Shown here: positions 1 to 8,077 of the stretch, piece by piece
Position numbering within the stretch: the stretch's first letter is position 1
Layout: every line of letters starts with the position of its first letter
Assembly: GCF_044326205.1 (NCBI RefSeq)
Contig: NZ_JBIRCY010000014.1
Location: forward strand, 85,118-149,117
DNA length: 64,000 nucleotides
Direction: 5' to 3'
DNA from: Kumtagia sp044326205
Lineage (GTDB): Bacteria > Pseudomonadota > Alphaproteobacteria > Rhizobiales > Rhizobiaceae
Made by a program: the position numbers and the translations under genes
The notes under the pieces: model-generated
Seen by the model: only the letters and a program-made list of their open reading frames with translations
Told to the model about the DNA's origin: nothing
Databases searched by the model: none

Positions 1-549
1 GAATGGCGTCCACTGCCAGACGTCGATGGCGACGATGGCCGGAAAGACGAGATCCGGCGACGACAGCACGGCGGCGTTCTGCGACAGCAGGCCGACCTTG
101 CGCATGTAGTAGGTCACCATGCCGAAATCGCCCTGCAGCAGCAGGCGCCAGATCAGCCCAACGGCGACGGGAGCGATCATCATCGGGATGAGCAGCAGCG
201 TGGTCAGCAGGCGCTGGCGGGCAACAAATCTGAAGATCAGGAAGGCGAGCGCGAAGCCCAGCACGAATTCGACCGAGACGGCCAGCGCCACGAACCGCAG
301 TGTCAGCAGGAACGAGTCCCAGAACAGCGGGTCGTCCCGCATGAGTTTGCGGAAATTGTCGAGGCCGATGAAATTGCCGTTGCGGCTGGCGTCGGCAAAG
401 CTCAGGTCCGTCGTCGCGGTGTACATCATGTAGTAGAACGGGCCGACGAGGAACACGACGACGAGTAGCGTCGCCGGCAGGACCAGCAGTGGTCCGACGC
501 CGCGGTCGAGCAGGAGCGTTCCACGGGTGCTGGCGGCTCTTGTGGTCAC
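1..549 (-). CDS. Sugar ABC transporter permease, MalF/UgpA type (3' end outside window)
   Basis: The visible 183 codons read from a GTG at 549 to the left edge. The product is an inner-membrane permease of the carbohydrate (CUT1) import class. A hydrophobic helix (LLVVVFLVGPFYYMM) is followed by the family phrase GLDNFRKL, a periplasmic loop, and further helices around residues 75-130 (LLLIPMMIAPVAVGLIW), ending in DVWQWTPF. The EAA loop that contacts the ATPase lies beyond the window. No ATG lies just upstream, so GTG is the best start. It follows the binding-protein gene on the same strand, with a hairpin between them. The substrate cannot be read, but the divergent FGGY kinase suggests a sugar or polyol. 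Confidence 0.9.
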   Translation of the reverse strand, partial: MTTRAASTRGTLLLDRGVGPLLVLPATLLVVVFLVGPFYYMMYTATTDLSFADASRNGNFIGLDNFRKLMRDDPLFWDSFLLTLRFVALAVSVEFVLGFALAFLIFRFVARQRLLTTLLLIPMMIAPVAVGLIWRLLLQGDFGMVTYYMRKVGLLSQNAAVLSSPDLVFPAIVAIDVWQWTPF

Positions 550-586
550 GGGTAAACCGGCCTCGAACGATGATGATAAAAAGGGG

Positions 587-610
587 ACGGCCGCCCAAAA
601 GGGCGGCCGT
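587..610 (-). terminator. Intrinsic terminator/attenuator between binding protein and permease genes
   Basis: A perfect 10-bp inverted repeat (ACGGCCGCCC / GGGCGGCCGT) encloses a 4-base loop. On the minus strand it is followed by CCCC and a run of five T (582-578). It sits just after the stop of the solute-binding protein gene and 38 bases before the permease start. The likely role is partial termination or 3'-end protection, so that the binding protein is made in excess over the membrane subunits. Confidence 0.8.
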
Positions 611-627
611 CGCGCGGCGTCACGAGC

Positions 628-1998
628 CTACAGTGCCGGATGGCTCATGGGCGCGCAGGAGCCGAGAAGTTCCGAGATTTCCTTGGCGGCCGTGTCGAGC
701 GCGGTCTTCGAACTCTTTTCGCCGGTGAGCGAGGAGGAGAGCTCGCGCACGAGGATGTCGGTCATCTCGGAGGATTGCGGCAGCGTCGCCTTCGGCCTGC
801 CGGCTTCGTGAGCGGCCATCGAGGCGTTGGAATAGGGCAGTTTTTGCACCTCGGCCGCGGCATAGACATCGGGCCGGCCGGTGGCGCCGCCATGCAGGTG
901 CTGGTCCAACTGGCGGTCGTAGCCCATCATCCACTGGATGAAGAGAAAGGCGGCCTGCTGGTTCTTGGAATAGGTTGGCACAAGGTAGGTCCAGCCTTCG
1001 ATCTGGCCGACCTTGCCGCCTTCGCCCTGCGGGGTGATGTCGAAGCCGACCTTGCCGACCACCGTCGAGGCGGTTTCGTCGACGGCGACGGCGTAGGTGG
1101 CGTCGTTCCACATGATCAGCTCGGCGACCTTGCCCTGCTGCATGAGGGCCATCACGTCGTCCCAGAAATAGTTCAGGCTATCCGGCGGTGAAAAGGCGAG
1201 CAGGCTCTTGTAGTAGTCGAGCGCCGCTATGGCCTGCGGGCTGTTGACGACGACCGGGCCGCATTCCGAGCCGCTCTTCACGTCGAGCACGTCGCCGCCG
1301 AAGGAGTAGAGGAAGTTCAGCCATTCATACCACAGCGCCTCGTGGCGCTTGGCCTGCAAGGCGGTGCCGTAGAGGCCCCGGTCGGGTCGATAAAACCATT
1401 CGGCGATATCGCGATACTGGTCCCAGTTCTGGGCGGGGGCGAGGTCGTAGCCGTATTTTGCCTTGAAACCTTCCATCTCCTTGGGATCGGAGAGCAGGTC
1501 GGTGCGATACCACATGAACAGGTTCAGCACGGTGAACGGAAAGCCGTATTCCTTGCCGTCGTACCAGGAGATCTCCTTCCACGGCTTCTGATAAAGTTGC
1601 TCTTCCGGCTTGAACGTCGGGTCGCGGAGCGCCGGATCATTCATGAAGCCGCTGAGTTCCAGAAGATGGCCGTTGGTGGCGAATTTGCCGAGCTCGCGAT
1701 GCGGCTGGATGATGACGTCGTAGCGGCCGCGCTTCGAGTTGAGGTCGAGCTGCACCTTGTTGACCGCTTCCGAATGCTCGTACATCTCGACTTCGACGTC
1801 GATGCCGGTGGCCTGCTCGAATTGCGGTGCGAGTTTTGCCAGCGCTTCCAGCGGCGGCAGTGCCTCGCCGACCACGCGGATGGTTGCGCCGCTGTAAGGC
1901 TTCGCGGCTTCTTCCAGTGTCCATGCCCCAGCCTGTGCGACATGCAACAGGACTGAGGCGATGCCTCCCATGATGAGGCGGCCTGCCAGGCTCTTCAT
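628..1998 (-). CDS. Sugar ABC transporter substrate-binding protein (family 1)
   Basis: A 456-residue periplasmic binding protein, the usual size for family 1 (maltose/glycerol-phosphate class). Residues 1-25 (MKSLAGRLIMGGIASVLLHV then AQAGA) form a Sec signal peptide. The mature part has typical phrases such as IRVVGEALPP, FEQATGIDVEVEMYEHSE and, near the C-terminus, VPTYSKNQQAAFLFIQWMM. The reading frame extends upstream to 2151, but the ATG at 1998 is preferred because it opens the signal peptide and has CGGGAGAT five bases before it. It is the first gene of the minus-strand importer unit, and its promoter shares the 1999-2165 region with the divergent catabolic operon. The substrate is unknown. 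Confidence 0.93.
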   Translation of the reverse strand: MKSLAGRLIMGGIASVLLHVAQAGAWTLEEAAKPYSGATIRVVGEALPPLEALAKLAPQFEQATGIDVEVEMYEHSEAVNKVQLDLNSKRGRYDVIIQPHRELGKFATNGHLLELSGFMNDPALRDPTFKPEEQLYQKPWKEISWYDGKEYGFPFTVLNLFMWYRTDLLSDPKEMEGFKAKYGYDLAPAQNWDQYRDIAEWFYRPDRGLYGTALQAKRHEALWYEWLNFLYSFGGDVLDVKSGSECGPVVVNSPQAIAALDYYKSLLAFSPPDSLNYFWDDVMALMQQGKVAELIMWNDATYAVAVDETASTVVGKVGFDITPQGEGGKVGQIEGWTYLVPTYSKNQQAAFLFIQWMMGYDRQLDQHLHGGATGRPDVYAAAEVQKLPYSNASMAAHEAGRPKATLPQSSEMTDILVRELSSSLTGEKSSKTALDTAAKEISELLGSCAPMSHPAL

Positions 1999-2020
1999 GA
2001 CGATCTCCCGAATGTTCCCT

Positions 2021-2084
2021 TTTCGCAACGCTTTGTGGCATAGAATGTGCCATGTCGCAAACAAAAATGTGGCAAGTTGCAAAG
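2021..2084. promoter_or_regulatory. Divergent promoter region with repeated DeoR-type operator motifs
   Basis: Three copies of a CGCAA/TGCAA core stand at 2021 (TTTCGCAAC), 2053 (TGTCGCAAAC) and 2075 (AGTTGCAAAG). Two copies of TGTGGCA lie at 2034 and 2068, and the inverse TGCCACA is at 2154. DeoR repressors commonly bind repeated short motifs of this kind. The DeoR gene at 4494 ends the operon that starts here, so it is the obvious candidate ligand. The repeats are seen; their function is inferred. Confidence 0.5.
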
Positions 2085-2165
2085 TTCTGTGACACGATGC
2101 TGGGACCATTTTGTGCGGGCCGGGATCGACGCGCGGCCAAAAAGAATGCAAGGTGCCACATCGTG

Positions 2166-2843
2166 ATGGATTTCATTTTCATGCTGACGCGCGACGACCG
2201 CACGGTCGAGGACAGCCTTGACCTGATGAGACTGATCGAGCCCGTCGGTTTGAAACATCTGGGCTTCAAGGATATCGGCGTGCCGCCCGCGGTGCTGAAA
2301 ACGTTGGTTGCAGACATCCACGGGGCCGGCGCGGTCTCCTACATGGAAGTGGTCTCGACCACGTCGGAGGCCTGCCTGCAATCGGCGCGAATTGCTAGGG
2401 ATCTCGGTGTGCAGCGGCTGCTCGGCGGCACGCAGGTTGACGAGATCCTCGAGGTTCTGGATGGCAGCGAAACTACCTATTTTCCCTTCCCCGGCAGGCC
2501 GGTCGGACATCCGACAAAACTCGGCGGCACTGCGGCGGATGTGGAGGCCGATTGCCGGGGATTTGTCGGCAAGGGCTGCGCCGGATGCGATATCCTCGCC
2601 TATCGCGCGACGGAGGCCGACCCGATTGATCTGGTTCGCGCCGCGCGAAAAGGGCTGGGACCGGACAAATATCTGATCGTCGCCGGTGCGGTGACGTCCG
2701 TTGAGCGGATCAGGGCGGTCAAGGCAGCGGGCGCGGACGCCTTCACCATCGGTACGGCGGTGTTCAACGGCTCCTATTCGCCGTCGAAGGGTTCGATCCT
2801 CTCGCAGCTTCGCGACGTTCTCGCCGACTGCGAGAGCGCCTGA
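2166..2843 (+). CDS. TIM-barrel phosphate-binding protein, HisA/HisF-like
   Basis: A 225-residue protein that looks like a small beta/alpha barrel. Repeated hydrophobic strands (GLKHLGFKDIG, GAVSYMEVVSTTSE, GVQRLLGGTQVDE, KYLIVAGAV) end in ADAFTIGTAVFNGSY, a C-terminal phosphate-gripping segment of the HisA/HisF or aldolase kind. I do not recognise a characterised enzyme, so the substrate is unknown; a phosphorylated sugar intermediate is likely given the kinase two bases downstream. The frame opens at 2052, but that extension reads poorly (CDTMLGPFCAGRDRRAAKK) and crosses the operator repeats. The ATG at 2166 (MDFIFMLTRDDRTVEDS) is the better start, although its ribosome binding site is weak. 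Confidence 0.75.
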   Translation: MDFIFMLTRDDRTVEDSLDLMRLIEPVGLKHLGFKDIGVPPAVLKTLVADIHGAGAVSYMEVVSTTSEACLQSARIARDLGVQRLLGGTQVDEILEVLDGSETTYFPFPGRPVGHPTKLGGTAADVEADCRGFVGKGCAGCDILAYRATEADPIDLVRAARKGLGPDKYLIVAGAVTSVERIRAVKAAGADAFTIGTAVFNGSYSPSKGSILSQLRDVLADCESA

Positions 2844-2845
2844 GC

Positions 2846-4309
2846 GTGGCGGTTATTGGCGTCGACCTCGGCACGCAAAGTCTGAAGGCGATTGTCGTCG
2901 ACGACCGCTTCAGGCTGCGCGGCGAGGCGGGCGTGCCATATCAGCCAAGTTTCCCGCAGCCGGGATGGGCGGAGCAGGACCCGGCGCTGTGGCTCGCCGC
3001 GCTGCGGCCTGCAATCCGCAAGGCGCTGGAAGCAAGCAAGCTGAAGCCGCGCGACATCAAGGGCATCGCCGTCAGCGGCCAGCTCGACGGCTGCGTGCCG
3101 GTGGATGCGAACGGCAGCGTGCTTTCGCCGTGCATCATCTGGATGGACCGCCGGGCCGAGGCGGAGGTGGCGGGGCTTGATGGCGGGCACATGCGCGAGC
3201 GCACCGGACTGGTGCTCGACGCCTCGCATATGGCGGCAAAAATCCGCTGGATGACACGCAACCTGTCTGAGACTGCGGCCTGCCGCACCTGGCACCAGCC
3301 GGTATCGTTTGTAGTCGAAAGATTGTGCGGCGAGGCGGTCATGGACCATGCGCTCGCCTCGACGACCATGCTCTACGGCCTCGAGGAACGTGACTATGCC
3401 GACGACCTTCTCGACCTGTTCGAGGTCGAGCCCGAAAAGCTGCCGGCGATCGGCGAGGCGTCTTCCGCGGCCGGAACGCTGTCGCGGGCGGGGGCCGAAC
3501 TCACTGGGCTGCCGGCCGGTATAACAGTCGCGGTCGGCACCGGCGACGATTTCACCAACGCCATCGGCGCCGGCGTGGTCGAGCCGGGCACGGTATCGGT
3601 GAGCCTCGGCACCGGGGAAGTCATCGGTGCGGTGTCGGACGATCTCAAGCTCGATGGTGAAGGTCTGTTGCAGACCCACGGTTATGTCGGCGGCCGCTAT
3701 TATCTCGGCAATCCCGGCTGGCTGGCCGGCGGTTCGGTCACCTGGTTCCTGTCGACCTTCAGCGTTGGCACGCCAGCCGAGCTTTCGGCGCTGGCCGCGA
3801 GTGCTGCGCCTGGAAGCAGCGACCTGCTGTTCCTGCCGGCACTGAATGGCGCGATGGCGCCGCGCTGGATCGCCGGTGCCCGCGGCGCTTTCTACGGGCT
3901 GACGCCTGCCCATGGCCGGGCGGCCTGCGCCCGCGCCCTGCTGGAAGGCTGCGCCTTCGCCATGCGCGACGTGGTCGACCGGCTGGAGGCGATGGGCGTT
4001 GGCGCCGGCCGCATCCGCCTGTGCGGTGGCGGCGCGAAGAGCCGCATCTGGGCGCAGATCCGCGCCGATGTCAGCCGCCGGCCGGTCGAGGTGCTGAACG
4101 CCGCTGATACGTCGCCGATCGGCGCCGCCATCCTTGCCGCCGTTGCCGTAGGCAATGCCGCGAGCGTCGCCGAGGCTGCGGCGGCGGTGCCGCGCATACT
4201 GGAAACGATCGAGCCCGACGCGACGCGCGCCGACCTCTACGACCGCTGCTATCGCCGCTACCGGATGCTGTTCGAGGCGCTGGCGCCCCTCTATAGCGAG
4301 GGCGCGTGA
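2846..4309 (+). CDS. FGGY-family carbohydrate kinase (xylulokinase-like)
   Basis: A 487-residue kinase of the FGGY family, which phosphorylates sugars or polyols with ATP in the cytoplasm. It opens with the phosphate loop VIGVDLGTQSLK, has SGQLDG and IIWMDRRAEAEV in domain I, and the nucleotide-side motifs GTGDDFTNAIGAG, SVSLGTGE and CGGGAKSRIWAQIRADV in domain II. Length and motif order fit xylulokinase-like members. The start is a GTG two bases after the TIM-barrel gene's stop, implying translational coupling. The neighbours suggest it phosphorylates whatever the adjacent importer delivers, and that the barrel protein or the lost HAD phosphatase acts nearby. The precise substrate cannot be read. 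Confidence 0.9.
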   Translation: MAVIGVDLGTQSLKAIVVDDRFRLRGEAGVPYQPSFPQPGWAEQDPALWLAALRPAIRKALEASKLKPRDIKGIAVSGQLDGCVPVDANGSVLSPCIIWMDRRAEAEVAGLDGGHMRERTGLVLDASHMAAKIRWMTRNLSETAACRTWHQPVSFVVERLCGEAVMDHALASTTMLYGLEERDYADDLLDLFEVEPEKLPAIGEASSAAGTLSRAGAELTGLPAGITVAVGTGDDFTNAIGAGVVEPGTVSVSLGTGEVIGAVSDDLKLDGEGLLQTHGYVGGRYYLGNPGWLAGGSVTWFLSTFSVGTPAELSALAASAAPGSSDLLFLPALNGAMAPRWIAGARGAFYGLTPAHGRAACARALLEGCAFAMRDVVDRLEAMGVGAGRIRLCGGGAKSRIWAQIRADVSRRPVEVLNAADTSPIGAAILAAVAVGNAASVAEAAAAVPRILETIEPDATRADLYDRCYRRYRMLFEALAPLYSEGA

Positions 4310-4512
4310 CCATGGTTGGCGACAGTCCCAACGATTCCCTCATGTTCGGCTTCTTCCCCAACGGCGTCGGTGTGGCTAATGTGCTTGATTTCAGGGATGA
4401 TTTGCCCGCGCCGCCGGCCTATGTGGCTAAACATCGAGGCGCGGACGGATTCGCCGAACTCGCGGACATGCTGATCGCGGCAAAGGGGCAGGAATGGACA
4501 ACGGCAGGCTGA
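4306..4512 (+). pseudogene. C-terminal remnant of a HAD-superfamily phosphatase
   Basis: Only 68 residues remain. They begin MTMVGDSPND, the HAD motif IV (acidic, Mg-binding), and continue SLMFGFFPNGVGVANV and a C-terminal helix, as at the end of sugar-phosphatase HAD proteins. The nucleophile motif DxDxT and the cap domain are absent, and the upstream sequence is the kinase C-terminus. The fragment overlaps the kinase stop by four bases and runs 19 bases into the DeoR gene. Probably a deletion joined the kinase to the last part of a phosphatase gene. It might still be translated by coupling, but could not be a HAD catalyst. Confidence 0.7.
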
Positions 4513-5276
4513 CCAAGAAGGAGAGGCACGAACTGATCCTTTCCGAGATAAGAACCTCGGCCGCCATCCGCATCTCGAAACTCGCCAAGCGTATCGGCGT
4601 CGCCGGCGAGACCATCCGCCGCGACCTGATCGAACTCGGCGACGCCGGCCTGATCAACCGAACCTATGGCGGCGCCACCATCTCGCTGGTGACCAGCGAA
4701 CCGGCGATCTCCGAGCGCGGCCTGACCCTGGTCGAGGAACGCGCCCGCATCGGCCGCGGCACGGTCGGGCTGGTCGAGAAGGGCCAGATCGTGATGATCG
4801 ACGGCGGCTCGACCACCTACGAGGTGGCGCGCAACCTGGCGCAGTTCAGCCGCGACCTGACGATCATCACCAATTCGACCGGCATAGCCTCGGTTTCCGG
4901 CGGCAATCCGACTTTTCGCGTGATCCTCTGCCCCGGCACTTATGACAATCGGGAAGGCAGCGTGCTCGGCGAGGACACGGTCGAATATGTCAGCCGCTAC
5001 AATGCCGACATCGCCATCATCGGCGCCTCCGGCATAACGGTGGATGGTCCGAACGACATGATTTCGGGTGCTGTTGCCGTGAAGCGGGCGATGATCGGCC
5101 AGGCCATGTCGACGGTGCTGGTCGTCACCCACGACAAATTCGGCCGCGCCAGCTTGCAGCGCGTCTGCAAGCTCGGCGACATTTCCGATGTCGTCACCGA
5201 CGCCGAGCCGCCTGCCGGGTTCCGCGAGGCGATGCAGCAGGTCGGGTCGGAACTGCATGTATTCGAGGGGCGCTGA
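4494..5276 (+). CDS. DeoR/GlpR-family transcriptional repressor
   Basis: A 260-residue DNA-binding regulator. Residues 6-60 form the DeoR winged helix (KKERHELILSEI, ISKLAKRIGVAGETIRRDL, GLINRTYGGA). The C-terminal sugar-phosphate sensing domain shows IGRGTVGLVEKGQIVMIDGG, DLTIITNS, DIAIIGASGI and VVTHDKFG. It is the last gene of the operon starting at 2166 and overlaps the HAD remnant by 19 bases. Family members usually repress their own operon and are released by a phosphorylated intermediate, here plausibly the FGGY kinase product. The repeat cluster at 2021-2084 is the likely target. Confidence 0.93.
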   Translation: MDNGRLTKKERHELILSEIRTSAAIRISKLAKRIGVAGETIRRDLIELGDAGLINRTYGGATISLVTSEPAISERGLTLVEERARIGRGTVGLVEKGQIVMIDGGSTTYEVARNLAQFSRDLTIITNSTGIASVSGGNPTFRVILCPGTYDNREGSVLGEDTVEYVSRYNADIAIIGASGITVDGPNDMISGAVAVKRAMIGQAMSTVLVVTHDKFGRASLQRVCKLGDISDVVTDAEPPAGFREAMQQVGSELHVFEGR

Positions 5277-5565
5277 CGGCCTCTTGGTGCTGCAAACAGC
5301 CGGCGTGACGCCGTCCCTCATCTCGTCGTCGCCACCTCGTGCCTGTGTGGATTTGCACATATGAAAGCGTAGCTTCAGCGGCTGTCTCATCGTGGGCGTT
5401 CATGGTCTGCTTCAGCCAGTCGCTAATGTTGGCAACCAAGCAAGTCTGGCTAGCTTCGCCAACGGATGAGCAACGGTCCTCGCGGACAACACCTATCGCC
5501 GCCACGCCGCGGAAAAATCCGCGCCGGCCGGTAATCCTTCGCTTTTCACATCCGGTTTGCCGCCG

Positions 5566-6438
5566 TCAGGACGTATCGGGGCGCGCCTGCTCCAGCGCGT
5601 CCAGGGCCAGCGCATGGGCGTGCGCCAGGATCTCGTCGATCTCGCGGATGTTCTTCCGGTGCCGGGGATCCGGGTCGTAGGGCGACAGCTGGCCGCCGGG
5701 CGGCCGGCCAAGCCACAGCGGCCGTGTCCGCTGGAACCGGATGGTGCCGCGCTTCGTCCTGCCGCGCACCACCACGGCGCTGCCAAGCTGCCTCATTTCC
5801 GCGACCGCCGCGTCGCAGCGCGCCTTCCAGTGTGCAAAGCGCCTTGCCTGTTTTGGCAGGTCGTCGAGGGCGGCGCCCAGCGCTGCCAGCCGCAGGCCGA
5901 GCCGTGCCGCATCGATCGGATCGTCCGGCGACGGAGGCTTTGGCTGCGGCGGCAGCGGAGCCCGTTCGCTGAAGCCGGGAACCGAGATGCGCGGTACGCC
6001 GCGCGCCGGCCCATGGCCGCGTCGGACGCGGAACGGATACTTTTGGGGATCGAACAGCGGCAGGCTCATGGTTCGGGGCCTGGCGTTGCGCCGTTCGGCG
6101 GCTTTCCGCTCGGCTTCGTAACGGGCAAAGTCCCGCTTCGACAGGGTGACGGCGAGGCCGAGGCGGCGCATGGCGGCCACCGTGTCGGAAATTTTTGGTT
6201 TCGGCTTTCGCGGACGTAGCGGCGGGAGCGTCACGACGATGTCTTGCGCCGCCGCGATGACGAGGCGCCGCGCGGCGGATTCGGCCGGACGCAGCAGCCG
6301 CAGGATTACGCGGTAGAGATGGCGGGGGAGGGTTGACGCGCCGCCGGCCATCTCGGCCATTCCGACGAGCATGGCGAGGATGCGCTTGAGTGCCTCCCGG
6401 TTAGTCTCGATTGCCGCATTCCCTTCCACCAAGTCCAC
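5566..6438 (-). CDS. Hypothetical protein, paralogue of the protein at 56037-57026
   Basis: A 290-residue protein of unknown function. It is very rich in Arg, Pro and Ala, with no signal peptide or clear membrane segment. Conserved blocks shared with the second copy are ILAMLVGMAEM (N-terminus), LPRHLYR, LLRPAESAARRLVIAAAQ, PKISDTVAAMRRLGLAVTLS, RDFARYEAERKAAE and, near the end, RGRPPGG-like and RKNIREIDEILAHA. The frame runs up to 6543, but a GTG at 6438 preceded by AAGGAG (spacing 6) aligns exactly with the GTG and AGGAG of the paralogue, so it is chosen. It stands alone, with no operon. The repeated basic and proline blocks might bind nucleic acid, but this is speculation. Confidence 0.7.
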   Translation of the reverse strand: MDLVEGNAAIETNREALKRILAMLVGMAEMAGGASTLPRHLYRVILRLLRPAESAARRLVIAAAQDIVVTLPPLRPRKPKPKISDTVAAMRRLGLAVTLSKRDFARYEAERKAAERRNARPRTMSLPLFDPQKYPFRVRRGHGPARGVPRISVPGFSERAPLPPQPKPPSPDDPIDAARLGLRLAALGAALDDLPKQARRFAHWKARCDAAVAEMRQLGSAVVVRGRTKRGTIRFQRTRPLWLGRPPGGQLSPYDPDPRHRKNIREIDEILAHAHALALDALEQARPDTS

Positions 6439-6967
6439 CGCCAGCTCCTTTCCAGCACAAGCGGACGGATTATCGCACCGATCGGGAGGGCGGGGATGAA
6501 CTCTCGAAAAATTCTTGGCGCGCGGCAGCAGGCGGTCGGCCAAGGCATTGAAAAGACAAGAGAGAGATTCCGGAAAATAAAAAAATTCACAACGGAATAG
6601 CTTCTTCCTTCCCCGTTTCGGAGGCTGCTTAAGCTTTCATCCTCCGTCAAGCGGCGGGAAAGTGCTGGTGCTGCGGTCGCCATTTGTGCTGATGATCAGT
6701 GTCCTTGACTGTCGGCGCCGTCCCCACCCGCCTACCGGGCGTCTCTTTCCTCAAGCGGCTCTGCGAAAAGCATCCCTGGGTTCGCAGACACGGACGTCGC
6801 ACTCCGTCCAGCACCCCTCATCCGTCTCGGCTCCGCCTCGACACCTTCTCCCCTTGTGGGAGGTCCGCAGGACGGCCGAGCGAAGCGAGGTCGGATGAGG
6901 GGTGTTGGACGGAGCGCGGCGCCGCCCATCTGCGATTGCCTTGCCGTTGCGGTTGCAGATGTGCCGA
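6439..6967. other. Gene-free interval with an AT-rich stretch and a palindromic repeat
   Basis: Between the start of the hypothetical gene and the stop of the oligopeptide ATPase gene I see no convincing gene. An AT-rich stretch near 6565-6605 could hold the promoter of the minus-strand hypothetical gene. The palindromic element at 6798-6919 fills most of the remainder. Confidence 0.6.
6798..6919. repeat. Long palindromic intergenic repeat (same family as 29899-30108)
   Basis: Outer arms of about 27 bases, CGCACTCCGTCCAGCACCCC... at 6798 and its near-complement ending at 6918, enclose CTTCTCCCCTTGTGGGAG and GGCCGAGCGAAGCGAGG. The same words make up the arms of the element at 29899-30108. It lies beyond the last gene of the oligopeptide importer operon and could act as a transcript end. 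It resembles the intergenic mosaic elements known from rhizobia. Confidence 0.85.
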
Positions 6968-8077
6968 TCAAACGCGAGCATCGGTCGCTTCCTGCCGTTC
7001 CGAACCCGCGAAATCCAGCGCTCCCCTGAGTTTGAGCCGGTCCGCATGGTGGCAGGCGACCATGTGGCCGTCGGCCGTCTCTCGCAATTCCGGCACGCGC
7101 TCCGCGCATGCAGCGGTGGCGTAGCCGCAGCGGGTGCGGAAGCGGCAGCCGGAGGGCGGGTTGGCGGCGTCGGGGCGCTCGCCGGTGAGCAGGATCGGCC
7201 GGCGCGGGGCGTCCGGATCGGGCTCCGGCACCGCCGACATCAGCGCCTCGGTGTAGGGATGCCTTGGCGTGTAATAGACCTGCTTTGTGGTACCGACCTC
7301 GACGATTTTTCCGAGATACATGACCGCGACCCGGTTGCAGACATAGGCGACGGCGGTGAGGTCGTGGGCGATGAACAGGTAGGTCAGCCCGAGGCTTTCC
7401 TGCAGGGCGGCGAGCAGGTTGAGGATCTGCGCTTGGATCGACACGTCGAGCGAGGAGATCGGCTCGTCGCAGACCACCAGGGCCGGATTGAGCACCAGCG
7501 CGCGGGCAATCGCGATGCGCTGGCGCTGGCCGCCGGAAAAGGCATGCGGGAAACGCTTCAACTGGTCCTTCGACAGGCCGCATTTCACCGCGATGTTGAG
7601 CACGCGATCGTCGATCTCCTTGCGCGACAGTTTTCCCCAGTCGCCGGCGCCGGCGATCAGCGGTTCGGAGATGATGTCGCGCACCGTCATGCGTGGGTTC
7701 AGCGACGCATAGGGGTCCTGAAAGATCATCTGCATGTGGTGGCGCGAGCGGCGTAGCGCCTGCTTGTCGAGGCTGGTGACGTTCAGTGTGCCGCCGCCCG
7801 CCGAAAGCTCGACCGTGCCGGCGGTCGGCTCGACGCCGCGCAGCACCGCCAGGCCGAGCGTCGTCTTGCCCGAGCCGCTTTCGCCAACCAGCCCGAGCGT
7901 CTCGCCGCGCGCGATCTCGAACGACACGTCTTCGACGGCGCTGACATAGCCGGCCGGCTTCGCGAAAAAACCCTTGGTGCGAGTGGGGAAACGTACCGAC
8001 AGGTTTTTGACCCTGAGAAGAGGCGATGCGGCCGAAATTTCGGGCGAGACCGGATTGGGCGCTGTTTCGGTCGTCAT
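6968..8077 (-). CDS. Oligopeptide-type ABC transporter ATP-binding protein (DppF/OppF family)
   Basis: A 369-residue ATPase. Walker A is GESGSGKTT at about 66-73. The Q-loop phrase MIFQDPYASLNPRMTV, the signature FSGGQRQRIAIARAL, Walker B VVCDEPISSLD and the switch HD in FIAHDLTAV are all present. The C-terminal oligopeptide extension (PYTEALMSAVPEPDPD, then a Cys-containing tail GCRFRTRCGY) marks the DppF/OppF subfamily. It overlaps the preceding DppD-like gene by ATGA and ends the five-gene importer operon 13294-6968. The paired ATPases energise uptake of a peptide-like or other small bulky solute. The neighbouring glycerol-type catabolic genes suggest the cargo may not be a peptide. Confidence 0.93.
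   Translation of the reverse strand: MTTETAPNPVSPEISAASPLLRVKNLSVRFPTRTKGFFAKPAGYVSAVEDVSFEIARGETLGLVGESGSGKTTLGLAVLRGVEPTAGTVELSAGGGTLNVTSLDKQALRRSRHHMQMIFQDPYASLNPRMTVRDIISEPLIAGAGDWGKLSRKEIDDRVLNIAVKCGLSKDQLKRFPHAFSGGQRQRIAIARALVLNPALVVCDEPISSLDVSIQAQILNLLAALQESLGLTYLFIAHDLTAVAYVCNRVAVMYLGKIVEVGTTKQVYYTPRHPYTEALMSAVPEPDPDAPRRPILLTGERPDAANPPSGCRFRTRCGYATAACAERVPELRETADGHMVACHHADRLKLRGALDFAGSERQEATDARV

Noticed and set aside
5194..5505. A 103-codon minus-strand frame after the DeoR gene
   Set aside because: No ribosome site, no recognisable motif, and the C-terminal half is Arg-rich shadow of the DeoR 3' end. The interval 5277-5565 is left without a gene.
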